64,000 nucleotides of DNA from Anaeramoeba ignava (taxonomy: Eukaryota; Metamonada; Anaeramoebidae). Where the stretch lies: positions 321,001 through 385,000 of the forward strand of contig JAPDFW010000068.1 in assembly GCA_028826165.1 (NCBI GenBank), read 5' to 3'. Position numbers and translations under genes: made by a program. Shown piece after piece: positions 1 to 11,432 of this stretch (position 1 is its first letter; each line of letters begins with the position of its first letter). The notes under the pieces were generated by a model. It was not told where the DNA came from, did no database searches, and worked only from the letters and a program-made list of their open reading frames with translations.

Positions 1-1513
1 AAAGGAATTGAAGCAATTATTAAATTAATGATTAATATCCCAAATAATGAAGATATCGAAAATAATGATGAATATAAAGAATTAATGAATACTGCTTTTC
101 AAGATCAACGTAATAATAATAATAATAATAACAATAATAACAATAACAATAATGAAAAGAAGATTCAAATTAAATCCAAAATTAAAAAGAAATAAAAACT
201 CCAAAAGGAATTGAAACAATTATTAAATTAATGAATAATTTCCCAAATAATGAAAATATTCAAGAAAATGGATTTGAAATTTTAGCAGATACTTCTTTTG
301 ATAATAAAAGTAAATTCAACCCAAAAATTTAATAATTTTTATAATCCAAAAAATAAATATTAAAAAATCAAAATAAAGAAAATCAAAATGAAATAAGAAT
401 TTTAAAAGGAATTGAAACAATTATTAAATCAATGAATAATTTTCCAAATAATGAAAATATTCAAGAAAAAGGATGTGGAGCTTTATGGAATATTTCTAAT
501 GATAATAAAAGTAAATTCAATCCAAAAATTTAATAATTTTTATAATCCAAAAAATATTAAAAAATCAAAATAAAGAAAATCAAAATGAAATAAGAATTTT
601 AAAAGGAATTGAATCAATTATTAAATTAATGAATAATTTCCCAAATAATGAAGATATTCAAGAAAATGGATGTGGAGCTTTATGGAGTATTTCTAATGAT
701 AATCAAAGTAAATCCAAAAATTTAATAACTTTAAAATCCAAAAAATAAATATTAAAAAATCAAAATAAAGAAAATCAAAATGAAATAAGAATTTTAAAAG
801 GAATTGAAACAATTATTAAATCAATGAACAATTTCCCAAATAATGAAAATATTCAAGAAAATGGATGTGGAGCTTTATGGAGTATTTCTAATGATAATAA
901 AAGTAAATTAAATTCAAAAATTTAATAATTTTTATAATCCAAAAAATAAATATTAAAAAATCAAAATAAAAAGAAAATCAAAATGAAATAAGAATTTTAA
1001 AAGGAATTGAAACAATTATTAAATCAATGAATAATTTCCCAAATAATGAAGATATTCAATATCAAGGATGTGGAGCTTTATGGAATATTTCTAATGATAA
1101 TCAAAGTAAATCCAATCCAAAAATTTAATAACTTTAAAATCCAAAAAATAAATATTAAAAAATCAAAATAAAAAGAAAATCAAAATGAAATAAGAATTTT
1201 AAAAGGAATTGAATCAATTATTAAATCAATGAATAATTTCCCAAATAATGAAAATATTCAAGAAAATGGATGTGAAGCTTTATTAAGTATTTCTAATGAT
1301 AATAAAAGTAAAAAATTAAAATCAAAAAATCCAAAAATTAAATTAAATTTAAATTAATTTAAATAAAACTCTTTCTTCTTTTAAAAAAAAAATAAAGAAA
1401 ACCAAGAAATAATCAAAACATTAAATGGAATCAATATTATTAAAAAAGCAATAGAAAATTTTCTTGATAATGAAAATATTCAAGAAAAAATAAATTTTAT
1501 AGATGAAATTTAA
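1..1513 (+). CDS. Armadillo-repeat protein, 3' part of gene, 8 exons seen
   Basis: The gene is open at the window start and ends at TAA 1511-1513. Exons are 1-109, 190-309, 379-510, 576-707, 771-902, 974-1105, 1176-1307 and 1398-1513. Introns are 63-90 nt, begin GTAA and end AG, and all sit after the first base of a codon. Splicing gives one continuous frame of armadillo repeats. Five exons are exactly 132 nt (44 residues). Each holds the hallmark GCGALWNIS-type helix (GCEALLSIS in the last), then NDNKNQNEIRILKGIE, an IIKSMNNFPNN helix and NENIQEN. The last exon ends in a degenerate repeat. Armadillo solenoids are protein-binding scaffolds; the partner cannot be read from sequence. Unspliced, every module contains in-frame stops, so it would be missed without intron modelling. 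It has no mirror copy inside the window. Confidence 0.85.
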
Positions 1514-1731
1514 AAAAAAACCAAAATTTGGAATTTGGAATTTTGATTTGAATTTGGAATTTGATTTGGAATTTGAATTTGGAATTTGGAATTTGATTTG
1601 GAATTTGATTTGATTTGAATTTGAAATTTGAATTTGAATTTGGAATTTGGAATTTGGAATTTTGAATTTGGAATTTGGAATTTGATTTGAATTTGGAATT
1701 TGAATTTGGAATTTGAATTTGATTTTCATTT
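1514..1731. repeat. Low-complexity spacer between convergent genes
   Basis: The interval between the armadillo stop and the stop of ankyrin-BTB gene A is a degenerate tandem array of TTTGGAATTTGAATTTG-like words. I see no gene here. It probably serves as the 3' region of both convergent genes. Confidence 0.7.
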
Positions 1732-4700
1732 TTATTTTAACTTTTTTAAAAATAAATCAATTATTGAATTTTGATTTAATTGATAAAAATCTTTTAAATC
1801 TTTAAATTCTTCAATATTATAATTTTGATTATTATTTTGATGATTATTTCCTTTTCTTTCTTTATAAAATTTATCATGATAAAGAAAATAAATTAATTGT
1901 TGAATTGTTTCAAATGATTTTCTTGAATAATCATGAACTTGATTTGAAGAATCTTGAACACTTAAAAACATTCCTTTGAATAATTCACTTCTTATTATCA
2001 ATATTAATTTATGAACTTTGATTTCTTTTTCTGAAGCAATTATTGTAAAATCTTTTGTTGTTTCTTCTTCATATAATTTTGTTAAATCTTTTATTATTCC
2101 TTTTCTTCCTTTTTTTTGTTTTATCCAATTTGATTCAAATTCCAATTTCTTTCAAAAATTCTGTAATTTTATTTTCTTTTTGTTTAAAATCTTTGAAAAA
2201 CATATTTTCTTCTTGATTTTGGGAATTTTGTTTTATTCCCCAAAAAAGATTAATTCGATTTGATGAATTTTGATTTTTTTGATTTTGTGTTTCATTTAAT
2301 TTATTAATTAATTCTTGAAAATTTGGAAATCCTGTATAAAGGAAATTTAGAACAATTTCAACTTCTCTTTTGGGTTTTAATTTGCAAATATTAATAAATT
2401 TTTGGAAAATTGTTTTATCATTATTGAATCGTGTTAAAAGAATTAATTTATGAATAGATATTTTAGAGAAATCACTTGTTTGAATTTGATAATCTGAAAA
2501 ATTATCATTTGAATTTAATAATTTGTTCATATCTTCATTAATTGAATAAATTTGTGTAAATATTTCAATAAATTGTTTGGAAATTTGTTCTTTATTTAAT
2601 TCATAAAAATCAACTTCATTTATTAATAATAATTCAATTAATTTTTGATTTTTTTTTGTAATAGATATTGAAAGTGCTGTTTCATTATAATCTGTTTTTG
2701 CATTGATATCAATCCCTTTTTTAATAAGATATTTAATAATTTCAATAGATGAGTTGTATTGAAAAGCAAGATGAAAAATTGTTTGATTTTGATTTGTTTT
2801 TGCATTAATATCAACTCCTTTTGAAATGAGATATTTGATAATTTCATTTGATAAATTATATTGAAAAGCATGATGTAAAATTGTTTCATTTTGATTTGTT
2901 TTTGCATTAACATCAGCTCCTTTGGAAACAAGAAATTTGATAATTTCAAATGTTGAATTTTGATTTCGACAAGCATAATGTAAAATTGTTCGATTATCAT
3001 TTGTTTTGGAATTAATATCAATTCCTTTGGAAATAAAATATTCAATAATTTCAAATGATGGTTTGAATTGAAAAACACAATTTAAAGCTGTTTCATTTTG
3101 ATTTGTTTTGGAATTAATATCAATTCCTTTGGAAACAAAATATTTAATAACTTCAAGTTGTGGATTAAATTGACAAGCTAAATGTAAAAACGTTTCATTA
3201 TTATTTGTTTTGGAATTAATATCAATTCCTTTGGAAACGAAATATTCAATAATTTCAAGTGTTGAATTATTTCTACAAAAAAAATGTAAAGCTGTTTCAT
3301 TATTATTTGTTTTTGAATTAATATCAATCCCTTTGGAAACAAAGTATTTGATAATTTCAAGTTGTGGATTATATTGGCAAACTAAATGTAATGCTGTTTC
3401 TCCATAAATTGTTTTTACATTAATATCAATCCCTTTGGAAACAAGATATTCAATAATTTCAAATTGTGGTTTATAATGGCAAACACAAAGTAAAGCTGTT
3501 TCATTTCGATTTGTTTTTGCATTAATATCAACTCCTTTGGAAACTAAATATTTGATAACTTCAAGTTGTGGATTGAATTGACAAGCTAAATGTAATACTG
3601 TTTCATTCCGATAAGTTTTGATGTTAATATCAATTCCTTTGGAAATAAGATATTTGATAATTTCAATTGATGAATTATTTCGACAAGCAATATGTAAAAT
3701 TGTTTCATTTTGATTTGTTTTGGAATCAACATCAAATCCATTTTCAATAAAATATTTGATAACTTCAAATGATGGATTTGTTTGTAAAACAATATGTAAG
3801 GCTGTTTCATTTTCATCTGTTTTGGCATTAATATCAATTCCATTTGAAACTAAACATTTAATAATTTCAAGTGATGGAATAAATTCGCAAACATAATGTA
3901 AAACTGTTTCATTATTATTTGTTTTGGAATTAATATCAATTCCTTTGGAAATCAAATATTCAATAATTTCAAGTGATGGATTATATCGAAAAACATAATG
4001 TAAAGCTGTTTCATTGTTGTTTGTTTTGGAATTAATATCAATCCCCTTGGAAATCAAATATTTAATAACTTCAAGTGATGGATTATATTGGCAAGCATAA
4101 TGTAAAACTGTTTCATTTTCATTTGTTTTTGAATTAATATCAACTCCTTTGGAAATTAAATATTTAGCAACTTCAAATGTATTATTTTGTAAAGCAAAAT
4201 GTAAAGTTGTTTCATTTTGAAATGTTTTTGTATTAACATCAGCTCCATTTTCAACTAAATATTCAATAATTTCAAATGTTGATCTAGTTTGTAATGCAAT
4301 ATGTAAAGCTGTATAATTTTGGTTTGATTTTGTGTTAATATCAATCCCATTTTCAATTAATATTTCAATAATTTCAAATGGTAAATTATATTGAAATGCA
4401 ATATGTAAAGCTGTTTCATTTTCATTATTTTTTGCATTAATATCAACTCCTTTGTAAATTAAATATTCAATAATTTTAACTGTTGGTTTGCTTCTGCAAG
4501 CATAATGTAAAACTGTTTCATTATTATTTGTTTTTATATTAATATTAATTCCTTTGGAAATTAAATATTCAATAATTTCAAGTTTTGGATTATTTATGCA
4601 AGCAATATGTAAAACTGTTTCATTTTGATTTGTTTTTATATTAATATCAATTCCTTTGGAAATTAAATATTCAATAATTTCAAGTTTTGGATTGTTTCTA

Positions 4701-6754
4701 CAAGCAACATGTAAAACTGTTTCATTTTGATTTGTTTTTATATTAATATCAATTCCTTTGGAAATTAAATATTCAATAATTTCAAGTTTTGGATTGTTTC
4801 TACAAACATAATGTAAAACTGTTTCATTATTATTTGTTTTTGTATTAATTTCAATTCCTTTGGAAATTAAATATTCAATAATTTCAATTTTTGGGTTATT
4901 TTGGCAAATAAAATGTAAAGTTGTTTCATTATTATTTGTTTTTATATTAATATCAATTCCTTTGGAAATTAAATATTCAATAATTTCTAAATTTGGGTTA
5001 TTTTGGCAAATAAAATGTAAAACTGTTTCATTATAATTTGTTTTTATATTAATATCAATTCCTTTAGAAATTAAATATTCAATAACTTCAATTTTTGGAT
5101 TGTTTCTAAAAACATAATGTAAAGCTGTTTCATTATTATTTGTTTTTGTATTAATATTAATTCCTTTAGAAATTAAATATTTAATAATTTCAAGTTTTGG
5201 ATTATTTCTACAAACATTATGTAAAATTGTTTCATTATTAGTTGTTTTTGTATTAATATCAATTCCTTTGGAAATTAAATATTCAATAATTTCAAGTTTT
5301 GGATTATTTTGGCAAATAAAATGTAAAGCTGTTTGATTATAATTTGTTTTTGAATTAATATCAATTCCTTTGGAAATTAAATATTCAATAATTTCTAAAT
5401 TTGGGTTATTTTGACAAATAAAATGTAAAATTGTTTCATTATAATTTGTTTTTGAATTAATATCAATTCCTTTGGAAATTAAATATTTAATTATTTCTAA
5501 ATTTAGATTATTTTGGCAAAGATAATGTAAAATTGTTTCATTTTGATTTGTTTTTGTATTAATATTAATTCCTTTGGAAATTAAATATTCAATTATTTCA
5601 AGTTTTGGATTATTTTGGCAAATAAAATGTAAAATTGTTTCATTATTAATGGTTTTTGTATTAATATCAATTCCTTTGGAAATTAAATATTTAATAACTT
5701 GAATTGAATTATGTTTACAAGCAAAATGTAAAATTGTTTCATTTTGAACTGTTTTTGAATTAATATCAATTCCTTTGGAAATTAAATATTCAATAACTTG
5801 AATTGAATTTTTTTGACAAGCATAATGTAAAATTGTTTCATTATTATTTGTTTTTAAATTTATATCAATTCCTTTGGAAATTAAGTATTCAATAATTTGA
5901 ATTGAATTACATTTACAAGCATAATGTAAAACTGTTTCATAATAAACTGTTTTTGAATTAATATTAATTCCTTTGGAAATTAAGTATTCAATAACTTGAA
6001 TTGAATTGTGTTTACAAGCATAATGTAAAACTGTTTGATTATAATCTGTTTTTGAATTAATATCAATTCCTTTGGAAATTAAGTATTCAATAACTTGAAT
6101 TGAATTGTATTTACAAGCATAATGTAAAACTGTTTCATTTTCATCTGTTTTTGAATTAATATCAATTCCTTTGGAAATTAAATATTCAATAATTTGAATT
6201 GAATTTTTTTGACAAGCAAAATGTAAAACTGTTTCATTTATAACTGTTTTTGAATTTATATCAATTCCTTTGGAAATTAAGTATTCAATAATTTGAATTG
6301 AATTGTATTTACAAGCAAAATGTAAAATTGTTTCATTTCTATTTGTTTTTGAATTAATATCAATTCCTTTGGAAATTAAATATTCAATAATTTGAATTAA
6401 TTGATCTTTTTTTAAGTAAATAAATGAATAATGAAGAATTGTTTTTCCTTTTTTATCTTTTGAATTAATATCAATTCCTTTGGAAATTAAATATTCAATA
6501 ATTTCTAAATTTGGATTATTTAAAAATGAAATGTGTAATAAATTTCTTCCTTTTTTATCTTTTAAATTAATATTATCAATTCCTTTTGAAATTAATAATT
6601 CAATTATTTCTTTTGAAATTTGTTTTTTTATTGAAAATTTTAAAATTGATTTTTTTTGATCATTTTCTTTTAATTGTTTTTGTGTAATGGATTCAATTTG
6701 TTTCAATAATTCTTTATTATTTTTATTATTCTCAATAATTTCCCAAATATTCAT
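1732..6754 (-). CDS. Ankyrin-BTB protein, gene A (left copy, one frameshift)
   Basis: The start is ATG at 6754, giving a short helical leader and then about 39 ankyrin repeats of 33-35 residues (IEYLISKGIDINSKT / NETxLHxACQNN pattern) to around residue 1330. A first BTB-like fold follows (HKLILLTRF ... FLNFLYTGF), then a linker. The frame stops after KITEFLKEIGI because of one extra T near 2137-2140. The next frame continues directly into a second BTB (1732-2145: KDFTIIASEKEIKVHKLIL, SFETIQQLIYFLYHD). The paralogue B reads through the same point, so the indel is either a sequencing error or a recent lesion. Without it the protein would be about 1670 residues. Ankyrin-BTB proteins usually act as scaffolds, often Cullin-3 adaptors; the target is unknown. 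It lies head to tail behind gene B, 65 bp away. Confidence 0.85.
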
Positions 6755-6819
6755 TTTAAAAAAATAAAAATGAAAAATGAAAAATGAAAAATGAAAAATG
6801 AAAAATGAAAAATGAAAAA
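6755..6819 (-). promoter_or_regulatory. Start-proximal T-rich (CATTTTT)n tract of gene A
   Basis: Read on the minus strand, the 65 bp between genes B and A hold about six CATTTTT heptamers followed by a T run and AAAATG. Equivalent CATTTTT tracts precede nearly all starts in this window. It must contain the end of gene B and the promoter of gene A, unless the two are co-transcribed. Confidence 0.5.
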
Positions 6820-9800
6820 TTAAAAATCTTTAGTTTGATGAAATAAAATTAAATCAATTATTGAATTTGGATTTAATTGATAATAATCTTTTACATCTTC
6901 AAGTTCTTGAATAATAATTTCTTCATTAATTTTATCTTCTTCTAAATCATCATGATAAAAAAAATAAATTAATTGTTGAATTGTTTCAAATGATTTTCTT
7001 GAATAATCATGAACTTGGTTTGAAGAATCTTGAACATTTAATTCAAACATTCCTTTGAATAATTCACTTCTTATTATCAATATTAATTTATGAACTTTGA
7101 TTTCTTTTTCTGAAACAATTATTGTAAAATCTTTTGTTATTTCTTCTTCATATAATTTTGTTAAATCTTTTAATATTCCTTTTCTTCCTTTTTTCTGTTT
7201 TATCCAATTCAATTCAATTCCAATTTCTTTCAAAAATTCTGTAATTTTATTTTCTTTTTCATTTAATTCATTTTGTTCTTGTTTTTGTTCTTCTTGTTTT
7301 TTTTCATTTGGGAATTGAATTTCATTTAAATTTAAATTTAATTTGTTTTGAAGTTCTTGAAAATCTGGAAATCCTGTATAAAGAAAGTTTAAAATAATTT
7401 CAACTTCTTTTTTTGGTTTTAATTTGCAAATATTGATAAATTTTTGGAACATGATTCGATCGTTATCAAATCTTCTTAATAAAATTAATTTATTAACATT
7501 AAATACAAAAGAATCTTTGCTTATAATTTGGAAATCTGAAAAAACTCCATTTAAATTTAATTTTAAAAAATTATTCATATCTTCATTAATTGAATAAATT
7601 TGTGTAAATATTTCAATAAATTCTTTCATTATTTCTTCATCTTCTTCTTCTAAATCAAAAATATTTACATCATTCATTAATAATAATTGTGTTGCTTTTT
7701 GATTTTGATTTTGAATTGATATTGAAAGTGGTGTTTCATTTTTACTTGTTTTTGCATTAATATCAACTCCTTTCGATATTAAATATTTGATAACTTTGAT
7801 TGAATTATTTTGATTTTCACAAGCAAAATGTAGTGCTGTTTCATTCCAATATGTTTTAGCATTAATATCAATTCCTTTGGATATTAAATATTTGATAACT
7901 TCAAATGAATTACATTGACATGCAATATGTAATGCTGTTTCATTTTCATTGGTTTTCGCATTAATATTGATTCCTTGTGATATTAAATACTTGATAACTT
8001 GTAATGAATTGTTTTTACATGCAATGTGTAATGCTGTTTGATCTTCATCAGTTTTACAATTAATATCAATTCCTTTTTCAATTAAATATCTGATAACTTT
8101 GATTGAATTCTTTTGGCATGCAAAGTGTAATGCTGTTTGATTTTCATTGGTTTTGGCATTTAAATCAATTCCTTTTTCAATCAAATATTTGATAACTTTG
8201 ATTGAATTCTTTTGACATGCAATATGTAATGCTGTTTCATTTTGGTTGGTTTTAGCATTAATATCAATTCCTTGTGATATTAAATACTTGATAACTTCAA
8301 ATGAATTATTTTGGCATGCAAAGTGTAATGCTGTTTCATTTTCATTGGTTTTGGCATTAATATCAATTTTTTGTGATATTAAATATTGAATAACTTCAAG
8401 TGAATTTTTTTGACTTGCAATATGTAAAACTGTTTCATTTTTATTGGTTTTAGCATTCATATCAATTCCTTGTGATATTAGATATTTGATAACTTCAACT
8501 GAATTATTGAATAAGCAAACAAAATGTAATGCTGTTTCATTTTTATTGGTTTTTGCGTTAATATCAATTCCTTGTGATATTAGATATTTGATAATTTCAA
8601 GTGAATTAAATCTACATGCAAAATGTAATGCTGTTTGATTTTCTATTGTTTTAGCATTTATATCAACTCCTTTTGATATTAAATATTTGATAAATTCAAT
8701 AGAGTTATTTTGACATGCTAAATGTAATATTGTTTGATTTCTGTTCGTTTTGCAATTAATATCAAGTCCTTTGGAAATTAAATAATCAATAACTTGAATT
8801 GAATTGTTTTTTGATGCAAAATGTAAAACTGTTTCATTTCTATTGGTTTTGCAATTAATATCAAGTCCTTTGGAAATTAAATAATCGATAACTTCAACTG
8901 TATTGCTTTGACATGCATAATGTAAAAGTGTTTCATTTTGACTTGTTTTTTGATTAATATCAAGTCCTTTGGAAATTAAATAATCAATAACTTCAACTGT
9001 ATTGTGTTTACATGCAATATGAAGTGTTGTTTCGTTCCAATAGGTTTTTGCATTTATATCAATTTCTTTTGAAAATAAATATTTGATAACATCAACTGAA
9101 TTTTTTTCACTTGCAAAATGTAAAACTGTTTGATTGAAATTTGTTTTTTCGTTGATATATAATCCTTTGGAAATTAAATATTCAATAACTTCAACTGAAT
9201 TGTTTTGACATGCAAAATGAAGAATTGTTTCGTTTCTATTGGTTTTTGCATTGATATCTAATTTTTGTGATATTAGATATTGAATAACTTCAAGTGAATT
9301 TTTCTGACATGCAACATGTAATGCTGTTTTATTCCAAAATTTTGTTTTGGCATTAATATCAACTCCTTTGGAAATCAAATATTGAATAACTTCAACTGAA
9401 TTATTTTGACATGCAAAATGTAATGATGTTTCATTTTGATTTGTTTTGCAATTAATATTAGCTTCTTTAGAAATTAGATATTTGATAACATCAACTGAGT
9501 TTTTCTGACATGCAACATGTAATGGTGTTTTGTTTTGATTTGTTTTAGAATTAATATCAATTCCTTTAGAAACCAAATATTTGATAACTTGAATTGAATT
9601 TTTTTGACATGCAAAATGTAAAATTGTTTCATTGAATTTTGTTTTAGAATTAATATCAATTCTTTGTGAAATTAAATATTTGATAACTTGAATTGAATTA
9701 CTTTGACATGCAAAATGTAATACCGTTTCATTTTGATTTGTTTTTGCATTAATATCTAATCCTTGTGAAATTAGGAATTTGATAGTTTTAAGTGAGTTTT

Positions 9801-11346
9801 TCTGGCATGCTAAATGTAATCCTGTTTCATTTTTAATTGTTTTGGCATTAATATCAATTCCTTTAGAAATCAAATACTTGATAACTTGAATTGAATTTTT
9901 TTGACATGCAAAATGAAATGGAGTTCTACTTGTTTTTGTTTTAGAATTGATATCAATTCCTTTAGAAAGTAAATATTCAATAATTTTACATGAATTTTTT
10001 TGTGAAACAAAATGTAATGCTGTTTCATTTTCATTTGTTCTCGCATTAATATCAATTCCTTTTGAGATTAAGTATTCAATAATTTCAAGTGAATTATTTT
10101 GACATGCAAAATGTAATATTGTTTCATTTTGGCTTGTTTTTGAATTTAAATCAGCACCTTTGGAAACTAAATATTTGATAACTTTGATATTATTTTTTTG
10201 ACAAGCAAAATGTAAAGGAGTTCTATTGTTTTTGGTTTTAGAATCTATATCAATTCCTTGTGAGACTAAGTATTCTATAACATCAAGTGAATTATCTTGA
10301 CATGCGAAATGTAATACTGTTTTGTTTTCATCTGTATTTGCGTTTAAATCAATTCCTTTTGAAATTAAGTATTCTATAACATCAAGTGAATTATTTTGGC
10401 ATGCATAATGTAAAACTGTTTTGTTTTGATTTGTTTTGGCATTTAAATCAACTCCTTTGGAAATTAAATATTTGATAACTTGAAGTGAATTACTTTGACA
10501 TGCGTAATGTAAAACTGTTTCATTTTGATTTGTTTTTGCATTTAAATCAACTCCTTTGGAAACTAAATATTGAATCATTTCGATTGATTTTTTTTGGCAA
10601 GCAAAATGTAAAATTGATTGATTTTGAGTTGTTTTTGCATTTATATCAATTCCTTTTGAAATTAGGTATTTAATAACTTCAAATGAACTATTTTTTTGAC
10701 AAGCAAAATGTAAAGCTGTTTTATTTTGTTTTGCTTTTGAATTGAAATTAACTCCTTTGGAAATTAAAAATTTAACAAATTCAATTTGAAAATTTTTGAT
10801 AATTGCAATATGTAAACAATTTCTTCTTAATTTATCAACTGAATTTATTTTAGCTCCTTTTTCAATTAATTTTTCAATCATTTCTTTTGAAACTTTTTTT
10901 TCTATTGCAAAATTTAAAATTGGTTTATTTTGTTTTTCAAAATCTTTTTCTGAAATTGTTTTAATTTGGTTTAATAAATTTAAGTTATTTTGTTTAATAA
11001 TTTTAGATATTAAGAAATTATTTTCATTTAAATTTAAATTTGTATTTAAATTTGTATTTGTATTTAAATTTGTATTTAAATTTTCATTTGTATTTGTATT
11101 TGTATTTGAATTTTCATTTGAATTTAAATTTAAATTTGTATTTATATTTGTATTTAAATTTGTATTTTCATTTAAATTTGAATTTGTATTTGTATTTGAA
11201 TTTGTATTTAAATTTGAATTTAAATTTGTATTTGTATTTGAATTTGTATTTGAATTTGAATTTGTATTTATATTTGAATTTATATTTGTATTTGAATTTT
11301 CATTTGAATTTAAATTTGTATTTGCAAGATTATTTGAAATATTCAT
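6820..11346 (-). CDS. Ankyrin-BTB protein, gene B (left copy, intact)
   Basis: A single 1508-residue frame runs from ATG 11346. Residues 1 to about 110 are an N/L/T/S low-complexity tract built from AAT-T/ACA/TTA hexamers. Next come about 32 ankyrin repeats of mostly 33 residues (VIKYLISKGIDINAKT / NETALHFACQNNS). Two BTB-like folds follow: one around VNKLILLRRF ... FLYTGF and a second near the C-terminus (KVHKLILIIRSELFKGMF, SFETIQQLIYFFYHDD). The layout matches gene A, so A and B are a tandem duplicate pair. The protein is probably a scaffold or ubiquitin-ligase adaptor, by family. No intron is needed. It differs from its mirror copy (56944-61839) mainly in N-terminal tract length and in a few substitutions, for example S/P in repeat 4 and I/M just before the first BTB. 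Confidence 0.9.
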   Translation of the reverse strand: MNISNNLANTNLNSNENSNTNINSNINTNSNSNTNSNTNTNLNSNLNTNSNTNTNSNLNENTNLNTNINTNLNLNSNENSNTNTNTNENLNTNLNTNTNLNTNLNLNENNFLISKIIKQNNLNLLNQIKTISEKDFEKQNKPILNFAIEKKVSKEMIEKLIEKGAKINSVDKLRRNCLHIAIIKNFQIEFVKFLISKGVNFNSKAKQNKTALHFACQKNSSFEVIKYLISKGIDINAKTTQNQSILHFACQKKSIEMIQYLVSKGVDLNAKTNQNETVLHYACQSNSLQVIKYLISKGVDLNAKTNQNKTVLHYACQNNSLDVIEYLISKGIDLNANTDENKTVLHFACQDNSLDVIEYLVSQGIDIDSKTKNNRTPLHFACQKNNIKVIKYLVSKGADLNSKTSQNETILHFACQNNSLEIIEYLISKGIDINARTNENETALHFVSQKNSCKIIEYLLSKGIDINSKTKTSRTPFHFACQKNSIQVIKYLISKGIDINAKTIKNETGLHLACQKNSLKTIKFLISQGLDINAKTNQNETVLHFACQSNSIQVIKYLISQRIDINSKTKFNETILHFACQKNSIQVIKYLVSKGIDINSKTNQNKTPLHVACQKNSVDVIKYLISKEANINCKTNQNETSLHFACQNNSVEVIQYLISKGVDINAKTKFWNKTALHVACQKNSLEVIQYLISQKLDINAKTNRNETILHFACQNNSVEVIEYLISKGLYINEKTNFNQTVLHFASEKNSVDVIKYLFSKEIDINAKTYWNETTLHIACKHNTVEVIDYLISKGLDINQKTSQNETLLHYACQSNTVEVIDYLISKGLDINCKTNRNETVLHFASKNNSIQVIDYLISKGLDINCKTNRNQTILHLACQNNSIEFIKYLISKGVDINAKTIENQTALHFACRFNSLEIIKYLISQGIDINAKTNKNETALHFVCLFNNSVEVIKYLISQGIDMNAKTNKNETVLHIASQKNSLEVIQYLISQKIDINAKTNENETALHFACQNNSFEVIKYLISQGIDINAKTNQNETALHIACQKNSIKVIKYLIEKGIDLNAKTNENQTALHFACQKNSIKVIRYLIEKGIDINCKTDEDQTALHIACKNNSLQVIKYLISQGININAKTNENETALHIACQCNSFEVIKYLISKGIDINAKTYWNETALHFACENQNNSIKVIKYLISKGVDINAKTSKNETPLSISIQNQNQKATQLLLMNDVNIFDLEEEDEEIMKEFIEIFTQIYSINEDMNNFLKLNLNGVFSDFQIISKDSFVFNVNKLILLRRFDNDRIMFQKFINICKLKPKKEVEIILNFLYTGFPDFQELQNKLNLNLNEIQFPNEKKQEEQKQEQNELNEKENKITEFLKEIGIELNWIKQKKGRKGILKDLTKLYEEEITKDFTIIVSEKEIKVHKLILIIRSELFKGMFELNVQDSSNQVHDYSRKSFETIQQLIYFFYHDDLEEDKINEEIIIQELEDVKDYYQLNPNSIIDLILFHQTKDF

Positions 11347-11432
11347 TTATTATTAAGAAAAAGAAAAAAATGAAAAAAATGAAAAAAATTTTTTTTTTAA
11401 ATTATTTAATTAATTTTTTTTTAATTAATTAT
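11347..11432 (-). promoter_or_regulatory. T-rich promoter region of gene B, abutting SPT6 3' end
   Basis: This 86-bp gap contains, on the minus strand, CATTTTTTTCATTTTTTTC and T runs directly before the start of gene B. AATTAATTAAA-rich sequence follows the SPT6 stop. There is no room for a gene. Confidence 0.45.

Noticed and set aside
1421-1729. A 102-residue minus-strand frame (KIKFKFQIQIPNSN).
   Set aside because: It is the complement of a low-complexity spacer and of the last armadillo exon, with no conserved content.
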